Assembly: GCF_003432115.1 (NCBI RefSeq)
Contig: NZ_QWDC01000004.1
Coordinates: 62,765 to 126,764 of the forward strand
Direction: 5' to 3'
DNA: 64,000 nt
Source of the DNA: Mucilaginibacter conchicola
GTDB lineage: Bacteria; Bacteroidota; Bacteroidia; Sphingobacteriales; Sphingobacteriaceae
The notes below the pieces were generated by a model. The model ran no database searches. It worked only from the letters and a program-made list of their open reading frames with translations, and was not told the origin of the DNA. The position numbers and the translations under genes were made by a program. Positions 24,469-34,475 of this stretch are shown here, piece after piece; the first letter of the stretch is position 1; each line of letters opens with the position of its first letter.

Positions 24469-25079
24469 TTGCTAAAACCTATTGCAAATAAAATATATTC
24501 TATTATTAATATCGTATCAATCAAGCCCCATATAATATCGCTGAAAAGGGTTCTCTTCAGGAAAAAGTTGTATGATACAAACATGAAAAATCCTACGGCA
24601 TAAAATATTAAAATGCCGGTGTTTACCCAGTTAAAACTATCAGCGGCCCAGGGGCGTAAGTTACTGCTGTTTTTTATAGTGTAGGCCATGCAAAAGGCAA
24701 CAATAATAAGAGCGCCTATCGGCCTGGTATAAGTATTAAATTCGATCTTGTTTTGAATAAAAACCTGGTTAAAGGTACACAACGCGGCAAACACCGCAAC
24801 AAGTATATAAATTGATACCCGCCATTTCTTATCAAATATGCGGCTAAACATTGCAGCAATAAAGGCAAACTCCATGGCCGTATAAAAGCTCATCAGCTTT
24901 ACGGTATAGTAACCTTTTGATGCAATTATGATCATCAGCAAGTTAAACAGGCTGCCAAAAATAACGAACGCAAGTAGTATTTTAAATGCAGCCGGCAGGA
25001 ACCGGTAGTTATTTAAACCAATAAAGATTGGAATAAGCGCACTTGCCGGAACAATGTACGTGGCATAAAAAACGAACAT
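24432..25079 (-). CDS. Multi-span membrane protein, paralogue A
   Basis: A 215-residue integral membrane protein with about seven hydrophobic segments and short loops. The loop QNKIEFNTYTRPIGALIIVA is nearly identical to one in the neighbouring gene at 25160-25828, and overall layout and length agree, so the pair arose by tandem duplication. Its 3' end overlaps the kinase gene by 37 bases, which implies translational coupling. The seven-span layout without an enzymatic domain suggests a membrane sensor or ligand-binding module for the kinase. No named family is recognised. Confidence 0.65.
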   Translation of the reverse strand: MFVFYATYIVPASALIPIFIGLNNYRFLPAAFKILLAFVIFGSLFNLLMIIIASKGYYTVKLMSFYTAMEFAFIAAMFSRIFDKKWRVSIYILVAVFAALCTFNQVFIQNKIEFNTYTRPIGALIIVAFCMAYTIKNSSNLRPWAADSFNWVNTGILIFYAVGFFMFVSYNFFLKRTLFSDIIWGLIDTILIIEYILFAIGFSKCRSQTTTIPQS

Positions 25080-25159
25080 AAAAAGGGGGATTGTGCAAGC
25101 CCTAAAGATAACTAAAGCTTGTTAAAACGGCCTTTTTATTTAAAATTATCGGGTTGATC

Positions 25160-25828
25160 TTATTTAGTTACAGATTTATAAGCAATGCCGGATTTGTAGA
25201 ACCCAATACCAAACAAAATATATTCAGTGATCAGGATAGTATCATGGATGGTCCATATCGTCAGCGTTAGCGTATTTAATTTGAGAAAGTAATTTGAGAA
25301 TGTGAACATAATAAGGCCGGCCGAGTAATAAAGCAGCAGCCCTATGTTTATCCAGTTAAAATTATTATCCGTCCACTTGCTTTCTAAGGTTCCGGTTTTG
25401 ATGATGTAGTTCATGCAAAACGCTATTATTAAAAGAGCACCCACAGGCCTGGTATAGGTGTTAAATTCTACTTTGTTTTGTATAAAGATGGCATTATAAG
25501 CGCAAACAGCAGCAAAGGTTATAATAAGCGCATAAAAGTACTTGCACCATTTTTTGTTATATACACGGCTAAAAACAAGTGCTATAAAACTAAACTCGAG
25601 CACGGTGTAAACGGGTATCCATTTTACCGTTTGTACATGATATAAGCCTATGGCAATAAGGTTTGCTGCATTAAACAGGCTTGATACAACGATAAAAGCA
25701 AAAAGTATTTTAAAAGGAGAAGTTAGCGAAGGGTAATTTTTAAAAGCGAAGTAAACAGGGAAAATAGCTGTTAACGGTGTAATATAATTTGAGAATATAT
25801 TATATATATAAAGAAAAAGGGGATTCAT
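25160..25828 (-). CDS. Multi-span membrane protein, paralogue B
   Basis: A 222-residue integral membrane protein, about seven spans, paralogous to the product of 24432-25079. Shared segments include QNKVEFNTYTRPVGALLIIA and FNWINIGLLLYYSAGLIMF. An unusual A+T run (TATATATATA near 25800) codes part of the N-terminus. The start lies in the left arm of a terminator-like hairpin, so read-through from the gene upstream would decide its expression in part. Function unknown; see paralogue A. Confidence 0.65.
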   Translation of the reverse strand: MNPLFLYIYNIFSNYITPLTAIFPVYFAFKNYPSLTSPFKILFAFIVVSSLFNAANLIAIGLYHVQTVKWIPVYTVLEFSFIALVFSRVYNKKWCKYFYALIITFAAVCAYNAIFIQNKVEFNTYTRPVGALLIIAFCMNYIIKTGTLESKWTDNNFNWINIGLLLYYSAGLIMFTFSNYFLKLNTLTLTIWTIHDTILITEYILFGIGFYKSGIAYKSVTK

Positions 25829-25870
25829 AAGCGTTAAAGATAATCAACGCTTACGGAAAGCCCCTTTTTT
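25814..25870 (-). terminator. Hairpin overlapping start of paralogue B
   Basis: AAAAAGGGG (25814-25822) can pair with CCCCTTTTTT (25861-25870), and TAAGCG pairs with CGCTTA inside, around a ~14-base loop. On the minus strand it would terminate the 25879-26277 gene or act as an attenuator for the downstream membrane genes. Confidence 0.5.
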
Positions 25871-25878
25871 ATTTAGAA

Positions 25879-26277
25879 TTATTCTGTCGGCGGTGGCGGT
25901 TCGGTACAAACAGGCGGGCATGCTTTGGTCATATCGTAGGTGTTGCTTTGGCTGCCATCACCATTTTCAACTTCAACGCCAGAACCTGGTTGCCCTTGTG
26001 GCATAATAATACGCCTTACCTCGTGCCCGTCAACTACAGGTATAAAAATAAGTCTTGCAGTTGTAGGGTCGTCGGCCACTTCAAGCCCTATGTGCACACG
26101 TACCGATTCTGCATCGGGATTAAATTGCACGATGTTGGTAAAACTGGCGATAGGGGTAAGAAAAGAACGTACTTCAAAGTGATTTGCCGGATCAGCAACA
26201 TAGGCTTTCCAGTTGGCTATCATCTGGTCGGCTTCAAGAACAGGGATACTTCCCTCGGGGAAAAAAGATTCGCTCAT
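25879..26277 (-). CDS. Hypothetical protein with proline-rich tail
   Basis: A 132-residue soluble protein with no signal peptide. It starts MSESFFPEGSIPVLEADQMI, has a mixed strand/helix body (ESVRVHIGLEVADDPTTARL), and ends in CPPVCTEPPPPTE. Two closely spaced Cys and a poly-Pro tail are the only unusual marks. It heads the minus-strand gene series toward the kinase and lies divergent from the giant adhesin gene, sharing a 270-base intergenic region with it. No family is recognised. Confidence 0.6.
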   Translation of the reverse strand: MSESFFPEGSIPVLEADQMIANWKAYVADPANHFEVRSFLTPIASFTNIVQFNPDAESVRVHIGLEVADDPTTARLIFIPVVDGHEVRRIIMPQGQPGSGVEVENGDGSQSNTYDMTKACPPVCTEPPPPTE

Positions 26278-26415
26278 TTTGATTTTTGTTTAAAGATTAA
26301 TTAATAAGGAATTGATTGTGTAAGCGTTAACTAAAATGTGCAATCTTGTTAATCTCCGTTGTGTTAACTGGGCAATTTAATGGAATAAGCGTATTGTTTT
26401 GCCCTGCTAAAAATA

Positions 26416-26456
26416 GTGAACAAAATGAATAAATTATTCATTTTGTGAATAAAATG
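26416..26456. promoter_or_regulatory. 25-bp perfect palindrome and GTGAAYAAAATG repeats
   Basis: CAAAATGAATAA (26421-26432) and TTATTCATTTTG (26434-26445) form a perfect palindrome around one A. GTGAACAAAATG (26416-26427) and GTGAATAAAATG (26445-26456) are direct repeats 29 bases apart overlapping its arms. It lies about 100 bases before the adhesin start and is a likely operator for the adhesin, the divergent gene, or both. Confidence 0.5.
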
Positions 26457-26548
26457 GCAGGTGTGAACAGTAAATGAACAAAGTGTTCTAAGGCTATTTG
26501 GAATGCATAGCCGTAATTAGGATTGATATCATACCTAACACTCTATGC

Positions 26549-29500
26549 ATGAAAACCTCTACCTTTTTTAGCAGATGGGTAACTGTCTTGTTACTGCTGC
26601 TTTGTTCTACTCTCAATGTAATTGCGCAGCGCAATTTTGCTACCACACAGCAAAACGGCCGGGCAGACCTTTTGTGCCTCGGCTGCGTTGTTGATGATGC
26701 CGGTTTGGCCGTTGACGGAAACTTGCAAACCCACTCAACCATTAGGGTTGGTGTTGGGCTGATTGCCGCAACTTACCAGGAATTAATTTTTCCCGGGGCC
26801 GCCAAGGTTGCTGCCAACACACCCGTTAACATTAAACTGGGCACAGGAGATGATCTGCTTGATCTGACGGTGCTGGGGCGTATTACTATCCGGGCTTACA
26901 ATGGCACTACGCCGGTGGGCGGGGCCATTGCAGCAAATACCCTATTAACGGCAGTAAGCAACAACAACCAGTTGCAGTTAAGCATTACGCCAACCGCGGT
27001 TTACGATCGTGTGCGTATTACGCTTGGCGGGGGGCTGGTTGGTGCCTTAAGCAGCATTTATGTTTATGATGCTTTTTACAACGGTAACGCCAATGTTGCC
27101 TGTAACAATGCGTTTGACGAGTTGCACGGCGTATCATCGGCCTTGCTTAACCTGGGGGTTGATGTGGGGGGCGTTGCCAACCCGCAAAATGCTATTGATG
27201 GAAACATCAACACGGCATCAACCCTTAATGCGGGTGTTGCTGCCCTTGGTGCTTATGCACAGCAAACTGTTATTTATGAACGACTCTCAACCGTAGGCGA
27301 TTCTGTTCGCCTTACCATGGCTTTGCCGCCTGCATTGATTGACGCAGGGGTGTTGTCAAATATTTCGATATCAACCTACAACGGTAATACCTATAATAAC
27401 GATGCCGTTGTTTTTAACTCAGCCCTGATCAATTTACGACTGCTTGACCTGGTGGGCGGCCGGCGCAGGTTTACAGTAACATACGCCCCGCCAAAAACTT
27501 TTGACAGGGTGCAGCTTCGCCTTGGTGGCGGCATAGCCAATGTGCTATCCAGCTTAAGCCTCTACGAAGCCGAGAAACTGATACCGCGCCCCGTTATCAG
27601 GTTTAACAATGTAGTTACTGATAATGCAAATATCTGCGCAGGCAGTTCGGTATCATTAACTGCCGTAGCAGTGCCAAATACCGTATTTAAATGGTACACC
27701 CAACCAACAGGTGGTACTGCGGTATTTACCGGTGCAACCTATTCACCGGGTGTACTTGCCGCTACAACAAGCTACTATGTTTCGGCCATGCGCAACGGCT
27801 GTACCGATGAATCTGAACGTACAAAAGTTACCGTAACGGTTAACCAGGTACCACTTGCGCCGGTTATAACCAACAATAATATTTCGGTTTGCCCGGGTGG
27901 TACGGTAACATTTACCGCAAACCCGGTTACCGGCGTTACTGTCAAATGGTATGCTACTGCTACCAGTACCACCGTATTGGCCACAGGCAATAGCTTTACT
28001 ACGCCTGTTATAAACGCCACTACCACTTACTACGCCGAGGCTACAACAGGCGGTGCCTGCCCAAGCCCTACACGTACCATGGTTACGGCTACTTTAAGCC
28101 CGCTGCCTGCAGTGCCAACCTTAACTGCCGGCAACGTTACTATTTGCGATGGCGATGTTGCCATTTTATCAATAGCATCGCCTTTGGCGGCACAAACTTA
28201 TAACTGGTACACTACCGCAACAGGTGGTACACCGGTTTACACAGGTGTTAACTTTACTACACCCGTATTACATGCTAACGCGATATATTACGCAGCCGCA
28301 GTAAATGCAACAGGTTGCGAAAGCGCCACACGCGTACAGGCTAATGTAACGGTATCGCCAAAACCGGCTAATCCTACGCTGGCTGCCAGTTCGCAGTCTG
28401 TCACCGCAGGGCAAACCGCTACCATCAACGTAACCAATGCCCAAACAGGTATTACTTACAGATGGTATACATCGGCCGCTGCAGCTACACCGGTGCATAC
28501 AGGTAATAATTACACTACACCTGCACTATACACTAATACCACGTATTATGTAGCCGCATTTAACGCAGCAGGTTGCGAATCTGCAGCGCGTACGGCTATC
28601 ACCATTAATGTAACTATTGATAATAACTCGCCGTGTACGTTTGCCAATGTGCAAACCGGCAATACCAGCGGCCTGTGTATAGGTTGTTTTGTTGAGAATG
28701 GTGCCCTGGCTGCCGATGCCGACACCACTACCGCATCAACACTGCATGTAATTGCAGGCTTGCTTGGTGGCTATCAGGAACAAAATCTGGTATTCCAACA
28801 ATCTGGTTTTGCAGGCGATACTGTGAAACTGGTATTGCGTTCGCCGGTTGGTTTGGCCGATGTGGGTGTGCTGAGCCAGATCTCTGTAGCGTTATACAAT
28901 GGCGCTACCGAAGTAGGTAGATATACTTTGGATAATAACCTGCTTACACTGCGCCTTTTAGGTGCAGGCAACCGTTATGCAGTTTACATCCCCGCAGTGG
29001 GTGCTTACGACCGTGTGCAGATCCGCCTTAATGCGGGTGTGGCAGGTTTGCTTACCGCGCTTGATGTTTATTATGCTATACAGCAATATCCTAAACCGGT
29101 GTTTACAAATGCTAACCCTCAAATTTGTGCCGGAAGCCCTGCAACGCTTAGCGTAACACCGCCGGCAAGCGGCACCATCAGATGGTTTGCCAATGCAACA
29201 GGTGGCTCAGCGTTAAGAACAGGTGCAACTTACACAACACCTAATCTTACAACCACTACTACTTATTATGTTGAGTATAGCCGTGGTACTTGCGTTAGCC
29301 CGGTGCGTTATCCTATAACCGTAACCGTAAATGATCCACCGGCTAAACCAACCGTTATCCCTTCAACAGCAAGTATAACTGCGGGCCAAACAGCTACCTT
29401 TAAAGCTACAGGCGCAACAGGTACGGTTATTAAATGGTACGAAGCACCAAGCGGCGGCACTGCAGTGTTCACCGGTGCTACGTTCACCACACCAGCGTTA

Positions 29501-32500
29501 TCAGCCAATAAAACCTATTATGCCGAGGCAGTACTGGGCGATTGTCCGTCGCCGGACCGTACACCGGTAACTGTGACTGTTACCCCGGTTGTAGTACCAA
29601 ATGTTACCGTAGTGCCGCCAACCCAGGCCATAGATCCGGGCACATCGGCAACGCTGGTAGCATCATCAACCACTCCTAACGTTACCTTTAACTGGTATAC
29701 TCAACCAACAGGTGGTACCATAGTTTATACAGGTGCAACATTTAATACCCCTGCGGTATTTGCGCCGATAACTTATTATGCCGAGGCTGTTTCACAATCG
29801 GGCGTAAAATCGGCTACAAGGGCGCCGGGTGCTATAACGCTTAACTCGGTATCAAACAACCCTGTACCTTGTGATGCAGCTATCGCTCAAACCAATTCTG
29901 TTGGTGGCGGCTTGCTGTGTGTACTTTGCGGTATTTCAAACGCCAACGGCGCTATTGATGATAACCGCAACACGTTCTCGCAACTCAATGTGCCAATAGG
30001 TGTGCTGGGCGGCTATGCAGACCAAACCTTGAGGTTTGCCAACACAGGCCGTGCAGGCGATAGTGTTGTAGTTGAGTTAGGCGTGCCCGGTACATTAGCA
30101 AGTGTGGGCGTATTATCACAAATAAGCCTGGCTACTTACAATGGCACCACTTTCAATAATGACAGGACTGCTATTGACGGCGCCCTGATAAAGATCACTT
30201 TACTGAATAACACCAGCCGTTTCCGTGTAGTATTTAAAGCTAACGCAGATTTCGACAGAGTAGAGATCAGATTGAACTCGGGCGTAGCCGGAGTGTTAAC
30301 TGCACTGAATATTTATGACGCTTCACAATCAGTAGCAGCACCTGTTGTAACTGCAGCAAGCGTTACTGCCTGCGCGGGCACACAAGCTACGCTTACCGCC
30401 ACCGCGCCGAGCCATGTAACCATTAAATGGTATACAACAGCAACAGGCGGAGTGCCTGTAGGTACAGGCGCAACTTTTAATACGCCGGCCTTAACATCAA
30501 CACGTACTTACTATGCAGAGGCAAGCCGTACTGCTGATGGTTGTACTCAAACCGTACGTACACCCGTAGTAGTTACCGTAACACCAACACCGGCGGCTCC
30601 GGTGGTTAATACACCAACGGTAACCGTATGTTCTGGCCAGCCGGCAACATTTACCGCTAATATCGTAGCCGGCGTAACCTTTGCCTGGTACGCGACCCCA
30701 ACAGGTGGTACTGCTTTGGCAACCGGCAATACTTATACAACCGGCCCGCTTACCGCTACTGCCACTTACTATGTTGAGGCACAAGGCGCAGGTGGTTGCG
30801 GCAGCTCGGCACGCACACAGGTAACTGCCAACGTTACCGCTACACCACTGGTGCCAACCGTTGCACAAAGTACTGTACAAGACTGTTCCGGTTCGGCAGC
30901 TACGTTAACAGCAAGCTCAACCCAGGCAGGTGTTACCTTTAATTGGTACACTACAGCCACAGGCGGCACACCGGTGCATACAGGTGCAACTTTTGTTACG
31001 CCTACGCTTACTGCCAGCAGATCATACTATGTTGAAGCTGCATCCGGTACCTGTGTTAGTGCTACAAGGGCCCAGGTAAGGGTTAATGTTAACCCAACCC
31101 CGGCTAACCCTACAGTAACTATAACGCCGGCAGGTGGTCAGATCTCATCGGGCCAAACTGCTACACTTACTGCTTCATCAACCACTGCGGGTGCAACCTT
31201 TAAATGGTATACATCTGCAACAGGTGGTACCGCTATACACACCGGCGCAAGCTTTACAACTCCGGCACTTACCTCAAACATGACTTATTATGTTGAGGCT
31301 GTGCTTGCCGCAACAGGTTGTACAAGCCCTTCGCGTACGCCGGTTAATATTACGGTTAACCCAATATTCTCCACTTCGTGTGATTTTGCATCAACCCAAT
31401 TAAAAGATGTGAACGGCGGCCTTGCTTGTTTGGGTTGTGATATCGATGACCCTAATAATTCGGTTGATATCGATACACTGAACTTTGCCCACTTGAGGAT
31501 GCCTATAGCGGTGCTTGGTTCTTACGTTGCCCAGCAACTCATCTTTAGTGATGCAGGTTTGGCAGGCGATACGGTTACCGTTAAGATCGCTATCCCTGCA
31601 ACAATTGCTTCGGCAACGGTGCTTAATCAATTGCAGATAGCATCATACAACGGCGGTACTTATAATAACGACAGGATAAACCTGAGCAGCAGCCTTATCG
31701 GCCTGCGTGTATTGGCCGGTGGCCAAAGTGCTATCATCAGGTTTAAAACAGGTGGTGCTTATGATCGCGTTGAAATAAGACTGAATAGTGCGGTTGCGGC
31801 CCTGTTTAATACTGCCGATATTTATTACGCAACCAAGCAAGTAGATGCGCCTAAAGTAACAGCATCAACCGCAAATATTTGTGCAGGTTCAAAAGCTACC
31901 TTTACGGTTAGCAACCCAACACCTGGAGTAAGCTATACCTGGTACACTACAGCAACAGGCAACACTGTTGCAGGTACGGGCGTAACCTTTACCACACCTG
32001 CTTTAACTGCTACAAGAACCTATTATGTGGCCAGCAGCCGTACATCAAACGGCTGTGCTAACCTTAACCGTGTAGCTGTTACAGCTAACGTTACACCGGT
32101 GCCGGTTAACCCAACACTTAACCAAACTGCGGCTACCATCTGCGCCGGCGAAACTGTAACCTTCACGGTTACCAATGCAGGTACCGGTACGGTAAGATGG
32201 TATAACGCGGCCACAAACGGCACATTATTGTTCACAGGCGTAAGCTATACAGTTACCCCGTTAATCACCACCAGCTACTATGCCGAGGTAAGCAATGGTA
32301 CGTGTACCAGCCCGGCCCGTACAATGGCAACCGTTACCGTAAATCCACGCCCTGATAAACCGGGTGTTGACGCGGCTAACCTGCAGGTATGTACAGGTGG
32401 TACGGCAACTTTAAGCGTAACCAGCCCTGCTGTAGGTGTTACCTACAACTGGTACACCAGTGCAACTGCAGGCACTATAGCCTATACAGGTGCTACAGTT

Positions 32501-34456
32501 ACCACAGTTCCTATCAGCCAAAACACAATCTTCTATGTTGAGGCAGTGAACAATACCGGCGGATGTACCAACAATGGTGGCCGTACGTCGGTAACAGTTA
32601 CAGTTACCGGCCAGATAGCTGCCCCAACGCTTAATACAACTAACACAACAGTTTGTAGCGGTGGTTCGGTTACCATTAGTGTGAATAACCCTGTGGCCGG
32701 CCAAACGTATAATTTCTATACTGATGCTGCTTCAGCTACACCGGTATTTACCGGCACCAGCTATACGCTTACCAATGTTACTGCCAATGTATCATTGTTT
32801 GTTGAGGCTGTAAGAGGTACTTGTACCAGTGCAACCCGCACCCGTGCTGATATTACTGTTACACCGGCACCTAACCCACCACAAGTACAAGCACCAGCAG
32901 GTGGCCTAATTGCCTGCGATGGCTCTGACTTTACCCTGAGCATTGCCAACCCGCAAGCAGATCTGGTTTACAGATGGTATACCGCAGCCACTAACGGTAC
33001 GCTGCTGTTCACAGGTACACAGTATACTATCAACATATCTGCAACCACAACTTATTATGTTGAGGCATCAAGCGCAGGTAACTGTAACCCATCAAGCCGT
33101 ACACCGATTACGGTAACGGTTAGCCCGCTGCCGCCAGATCCTACAGTAACTGCAACAAACGTTACTGTTTGTCCGGGCAGTAGTGCTACACTAAGTGTTG
33201 CCGCGCCGCAGGCTGGTATCACTTACAGATGGTACAGTTCGCCTTCGCAAACTACAGTACTATTTACCGGGCCAACCTATGTAACTGATGCCATTTTAGC
33301 TACTACAAATTTCTATGTGGCAGCATTTAACAGCAATGGTTGCAGTAGCAGTAACCTGGCCATGGTACAGGTAAATACAAGGCCTGCACCGGCGCCACCG
33401 GTAATTGCCAATGATGTGCCGGTATCAACGTGTGCAGGTACAAGCGCAGCATTAACTGTTACCAATGCACAGGCAGGTTATACCTATAAATTCTATACTG
33501 TATCAACAGGTGGTACGGCAGTATTTACTGGTACAACTTACAATACACCGGTGCTTAACGCCAACACTACCTACTACGTTGAAGCACTTAATGAGGATGG
33601 ATGTGCATCGCCAACCCGTACACAGGTAACTGTTACAGTTAACCAGGGCCCTAATGTTCCGGTAGCTTCTGCCACAGGAACGGAGATATGCCCTAACAAC
33701 AGCACTACCATTACTGCAACATCTGATGCAGGCACTACCTTAAAATGGTATGCCGATGCAACTGGTGGTACACCACTGTTTACCGGCGCAAACTTTACCA
33801 CACCGGTATTAACCACTACCACTACTTACTATGTAGAGGCGGTTAGCAATGCCACAAGTTGCGTATCGGCAACACGTGCCGCGGTTACGGTAACTATCCT
33901 TGGTGCGCTACCTGCGCCTGTGGTTACAGTACAAACTACAACCACATCAAGCGTAACATTTACCTACACTGCAATACCAGGTGCCATAGGTTACGAGGTA
34001 AGTTTGGATAACGGTGCTACGTTTATTACGCCAAGCTCCGGCGCAAACGGATTAACCCATACGGTTGGTGGCCTTAACCCTAACCAATCGGTAACCATTA
34101 TAGTGCGTGCATTGGGTGGCAGCAGTTGCCAGCTAAGTGCAAACTCTAATGCGGTTACTGGCACCAGTTCTAATCCGTTTGGCGATGGCATTTTCGTACC
34201 AAACGCCTTTACACCAAATGGCGATGGTAATAACGATGTGCTGTACGTGTACGGTACCAACATCAAGAGCCTCGTATTCTCGGTGTACAACCAATGGGGC
34301 GAACAGCAGTTCCGCACTACCAATAAAGCTGCGGGCTGGGATGGTACCTACAAAGGTACGGCGCAGCCTGTTGGTGTGTACGTGTACTATGCGGATGTAA
34401 CGCTCAACAGCGGCCAGGTGGTAAGGAAAAAAGGTACCGTAACACTCATCAGATAA
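26549..34456 (+). CDS. Giant Ig/discoidin-like adhesin with gliding-type C-terminal domain
   Basis: A 2635-residue surface protein. ATG 26549 is chosen because it gives a clean signal peptide (TVLLLLLCSTLNVIAQ). The body has five copies of a ~155-residue discoidin-like domain. They share ..C..C or CxGC near the start, a DGxxxTxS motif, AGDxVxVxL and FDRVxIRL. About nineteen Ig-like domains of ~80 residues are interspersed, each with KWYTxATGGTxVxTG and a YYVEA strand, followed by one fibronectin-III-like domain. The last ~90 residues (FVPNAFTPNGDGNNDVLYVY onward) are the gliding-motility-associated CHU_C domain, a T9SS type B sorting signal. It is therefore probably secreted by T9SS and displayed on the cell surface. 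PorP/SprF and OmpA genes follow directly. Confidence 0.9.
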   Translation: MKTSTFFSRWVTVLLLLLCSTLNVIAQRNFATTQQNGRADLLCLGCVVDDAGLAVDGNLQTHSTIRVGVGLIAATYQELIFPGAAKVAANTPVNIKLGTGDDLLDLTVLGRITIRAYNGTTPVGGAIAANTLLTAVSNNNQLQLSITPTAVYDRVRITLGGGLVGALSSIYVYDAFYNGNANVACNNAFDELHGVSSALLNLGVDVGGVANPQNAIDGNINTASTLNAGVAALGAYAQQTVIYERLSTVGDSVRLTMALPPALIDAGVLSNISISTYNGNTYNNDAVVFNSALINLRLLDLVGGRRRFTVTYAPPKTFDRVQLRLGGGIANVLSSLSLYEAEKLIPRPVIRFNNVVTDNANICAGSSVSLTAVAVPNTVFKWYTQPTGGTAVFTGATYSPGVLAATTSYYVSAMRNGCTDESERTKVTVTVNQVPLAPVITNNNISVCPGGTVTFTANPVTGVTVKWYATATSTTVLATGNSFTTPVINATTTYYAEATTGGACPSPTRTMVTATLSPLPAVPTLTAGNVTICDGDVAILSIASPLAAQTYNWYTTATGGTPVYTGVNFTTPVLHANAIYYAAAVNATGCESATRVQANVTVSPKPANPTLAASSQSVTAGQTATINVTNAQTGITYRWYTSAAAATPVHTGNNYTTPALYTNTTYYVAAFNAAGCESAARTAITINVTIDNNSPCTFANVQTGNTSGLCIGCFVENGALAADADTTTASTLHVIAGLLGGYQEQNLVFQQSGFAGDTVKLVLRSPVGLADVGVLSQISVALYNGATEVGRYTLDNNLLTLRLLGAGNRYAVYIPAVGAYDRVQIRLNAGVAGLLTALDVYYAIQQYPKPVFTNANPQICAGSPATLSVTPPASGTIRWFANATGGSALRTGATYTTPNLTTTTTYYVEYSRGTCVSPVRYPITVTVNDPPAKPTVIPSTASITAGQTATFKATGATGTVIKWYEAPSGGTAVFTGATFTTPALSANKTYYAEAVLGDCPSPDRTPVTVTVTPVVVPNVTVVPPTQAIDPGTSATLVASSTTPNVTFNWYTQPTGGTIVYTGATFNTPAVFAPITYYAEAVSQSGVKSATRAPGAITLNSVSNNPVPCDAAIAQTNSVGGGLLCVLCGISNANGAIDDNRNTFSQLNVPIGVLGGYADQTLRFANTGRAGDSVVVELGVPGTLASVGVLSQISLATYNGTTFNNDRTAIDGALIKITLLNNTSRFRVVFKANADFDRVEIRLNSGVAGVLTALNIYDASQSVAAPVVTAASVTACAGTQATLTATAPSHVTIKWYTTATGGVPVGTGATFNTPALTSTRTYYAEASRTADGCTQTVRTPVVVTVTPTPAAPVVNTPTVTVCSGQPATFTANIVAGVTFAWYATPTGGTALATGNTYTTGPLTATATYYVEAQGAGGCGSSARTQVTANVTATPLVPTVAQSTVQDCSGSAATLTASSTQAGVTFNWYTTATGGTPVHTGATFVTPTLTASRSYYVEAASGTCVSATRAQVRVNVNPTPANPTVTITPAGGQISSGQTATLTASSTTAGATFKWYTSATGGTAIHTGASFTTPALTSNMTYYVEAVLAATGCTSPSRTPVNITVNPIFSTSCDFASTQLKDVNGGLACLGCDIDDPNNSVDIDTLNFAHLRMPIAVLGSYVAQQLIFSDAGLAGDTVTVKIAIPATIASATVLNQLQIASYNGGTYNNDRINLSSSLIGLRVLAGGQSAIIRFKTGGAYDRVEIRLNSAVAALFNTADIYYATKQVDAPKVTASTANICAGSKATFTVSNPTPGVSYTWYTTATGNTVAGTGVTFTTPALTATRTYYVASSRTSNGCANLNRVAVTANVTPVPVNPTLNQTAATICAGETVTFTVTNAGTGTVRWYNAATNGTLLFTGVSYTVTPLITTSYYAEVSNGTCTSPARTMATVTVNPRPDKPGVDAANLQVCTGGTATLSVTSPAVGVTYNWYTSATAGTIAYTGATVTTVPISQNTIFYVEAVNNTGGCTNNGGRTSVTVTVTGQIAAPTLNTTNTTVCSGGSVTISVNNPVAGQTYNFYTDAASATPVFTGTSYTLTNVTANVSLFVEAVRGTCTSATRTRADITVTPAPNPPQVQAPAGGLIACDGSDFTLSIANPQADLVYRWYTAATNGTLLFTGTQYTINISATTTYYVEASSAGNCNPSSRTPITVTVSPLPPDPTVTATNVTVCPGSSATLSVAAPQAGITYRWYSSPSQTTVLFTGPTYVTDAILATTNFYVAAFNSNGCSSSNLAMVQVNTRPAPAPPVIANDVPVSTCAGTSAALTVTNAQAGYTYKFYTVSTGGTAVFTGTTYNTPVLNANTTYYVEALNEDGCASPTRTQVTVTVNQGPNVPVASATGTEICPNNSTTITATSDAGTTLKWYADATGGTPLFTGANFTTPVLTTTTTYYVEAVSNATSCVSATRAAVTVTILGALPAPVVTVQTTTTSSVTFTYTAIPGAIGYEVSLDNGATFITPSSGANGLTHTVGGLNPNQSVTIIVRALGGSSCQLSANSNAVTGTSSNPFGDGIFVPNAFTPNGDGNNDVLYVYGTNIKSLVFSVYNQWGEQQFRTTNKAAGWDGTYKGTAQPVGVYVYYADVTLNSGQVVRKKGTVTLIR

Positions 34457-34475
34457 ACCTATAAAATCTATTCAC

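Noticed and set aside
27775..34323. Numerous antisense ORFs of 60-127 codons
   Set aside because: They are shadows of the Thr/Val/Ala-rich repeats of the adhesin; low-complexity products without motifs or starts in context.
26549..34456. Many regularly spaced DNA repeats that could be taken for a CRISPR or satellite array
   Set aside because: They are in frame and code Ig-like and discoidin-like domains; spacing is ~240 bp and there are no spacers or cas genes.
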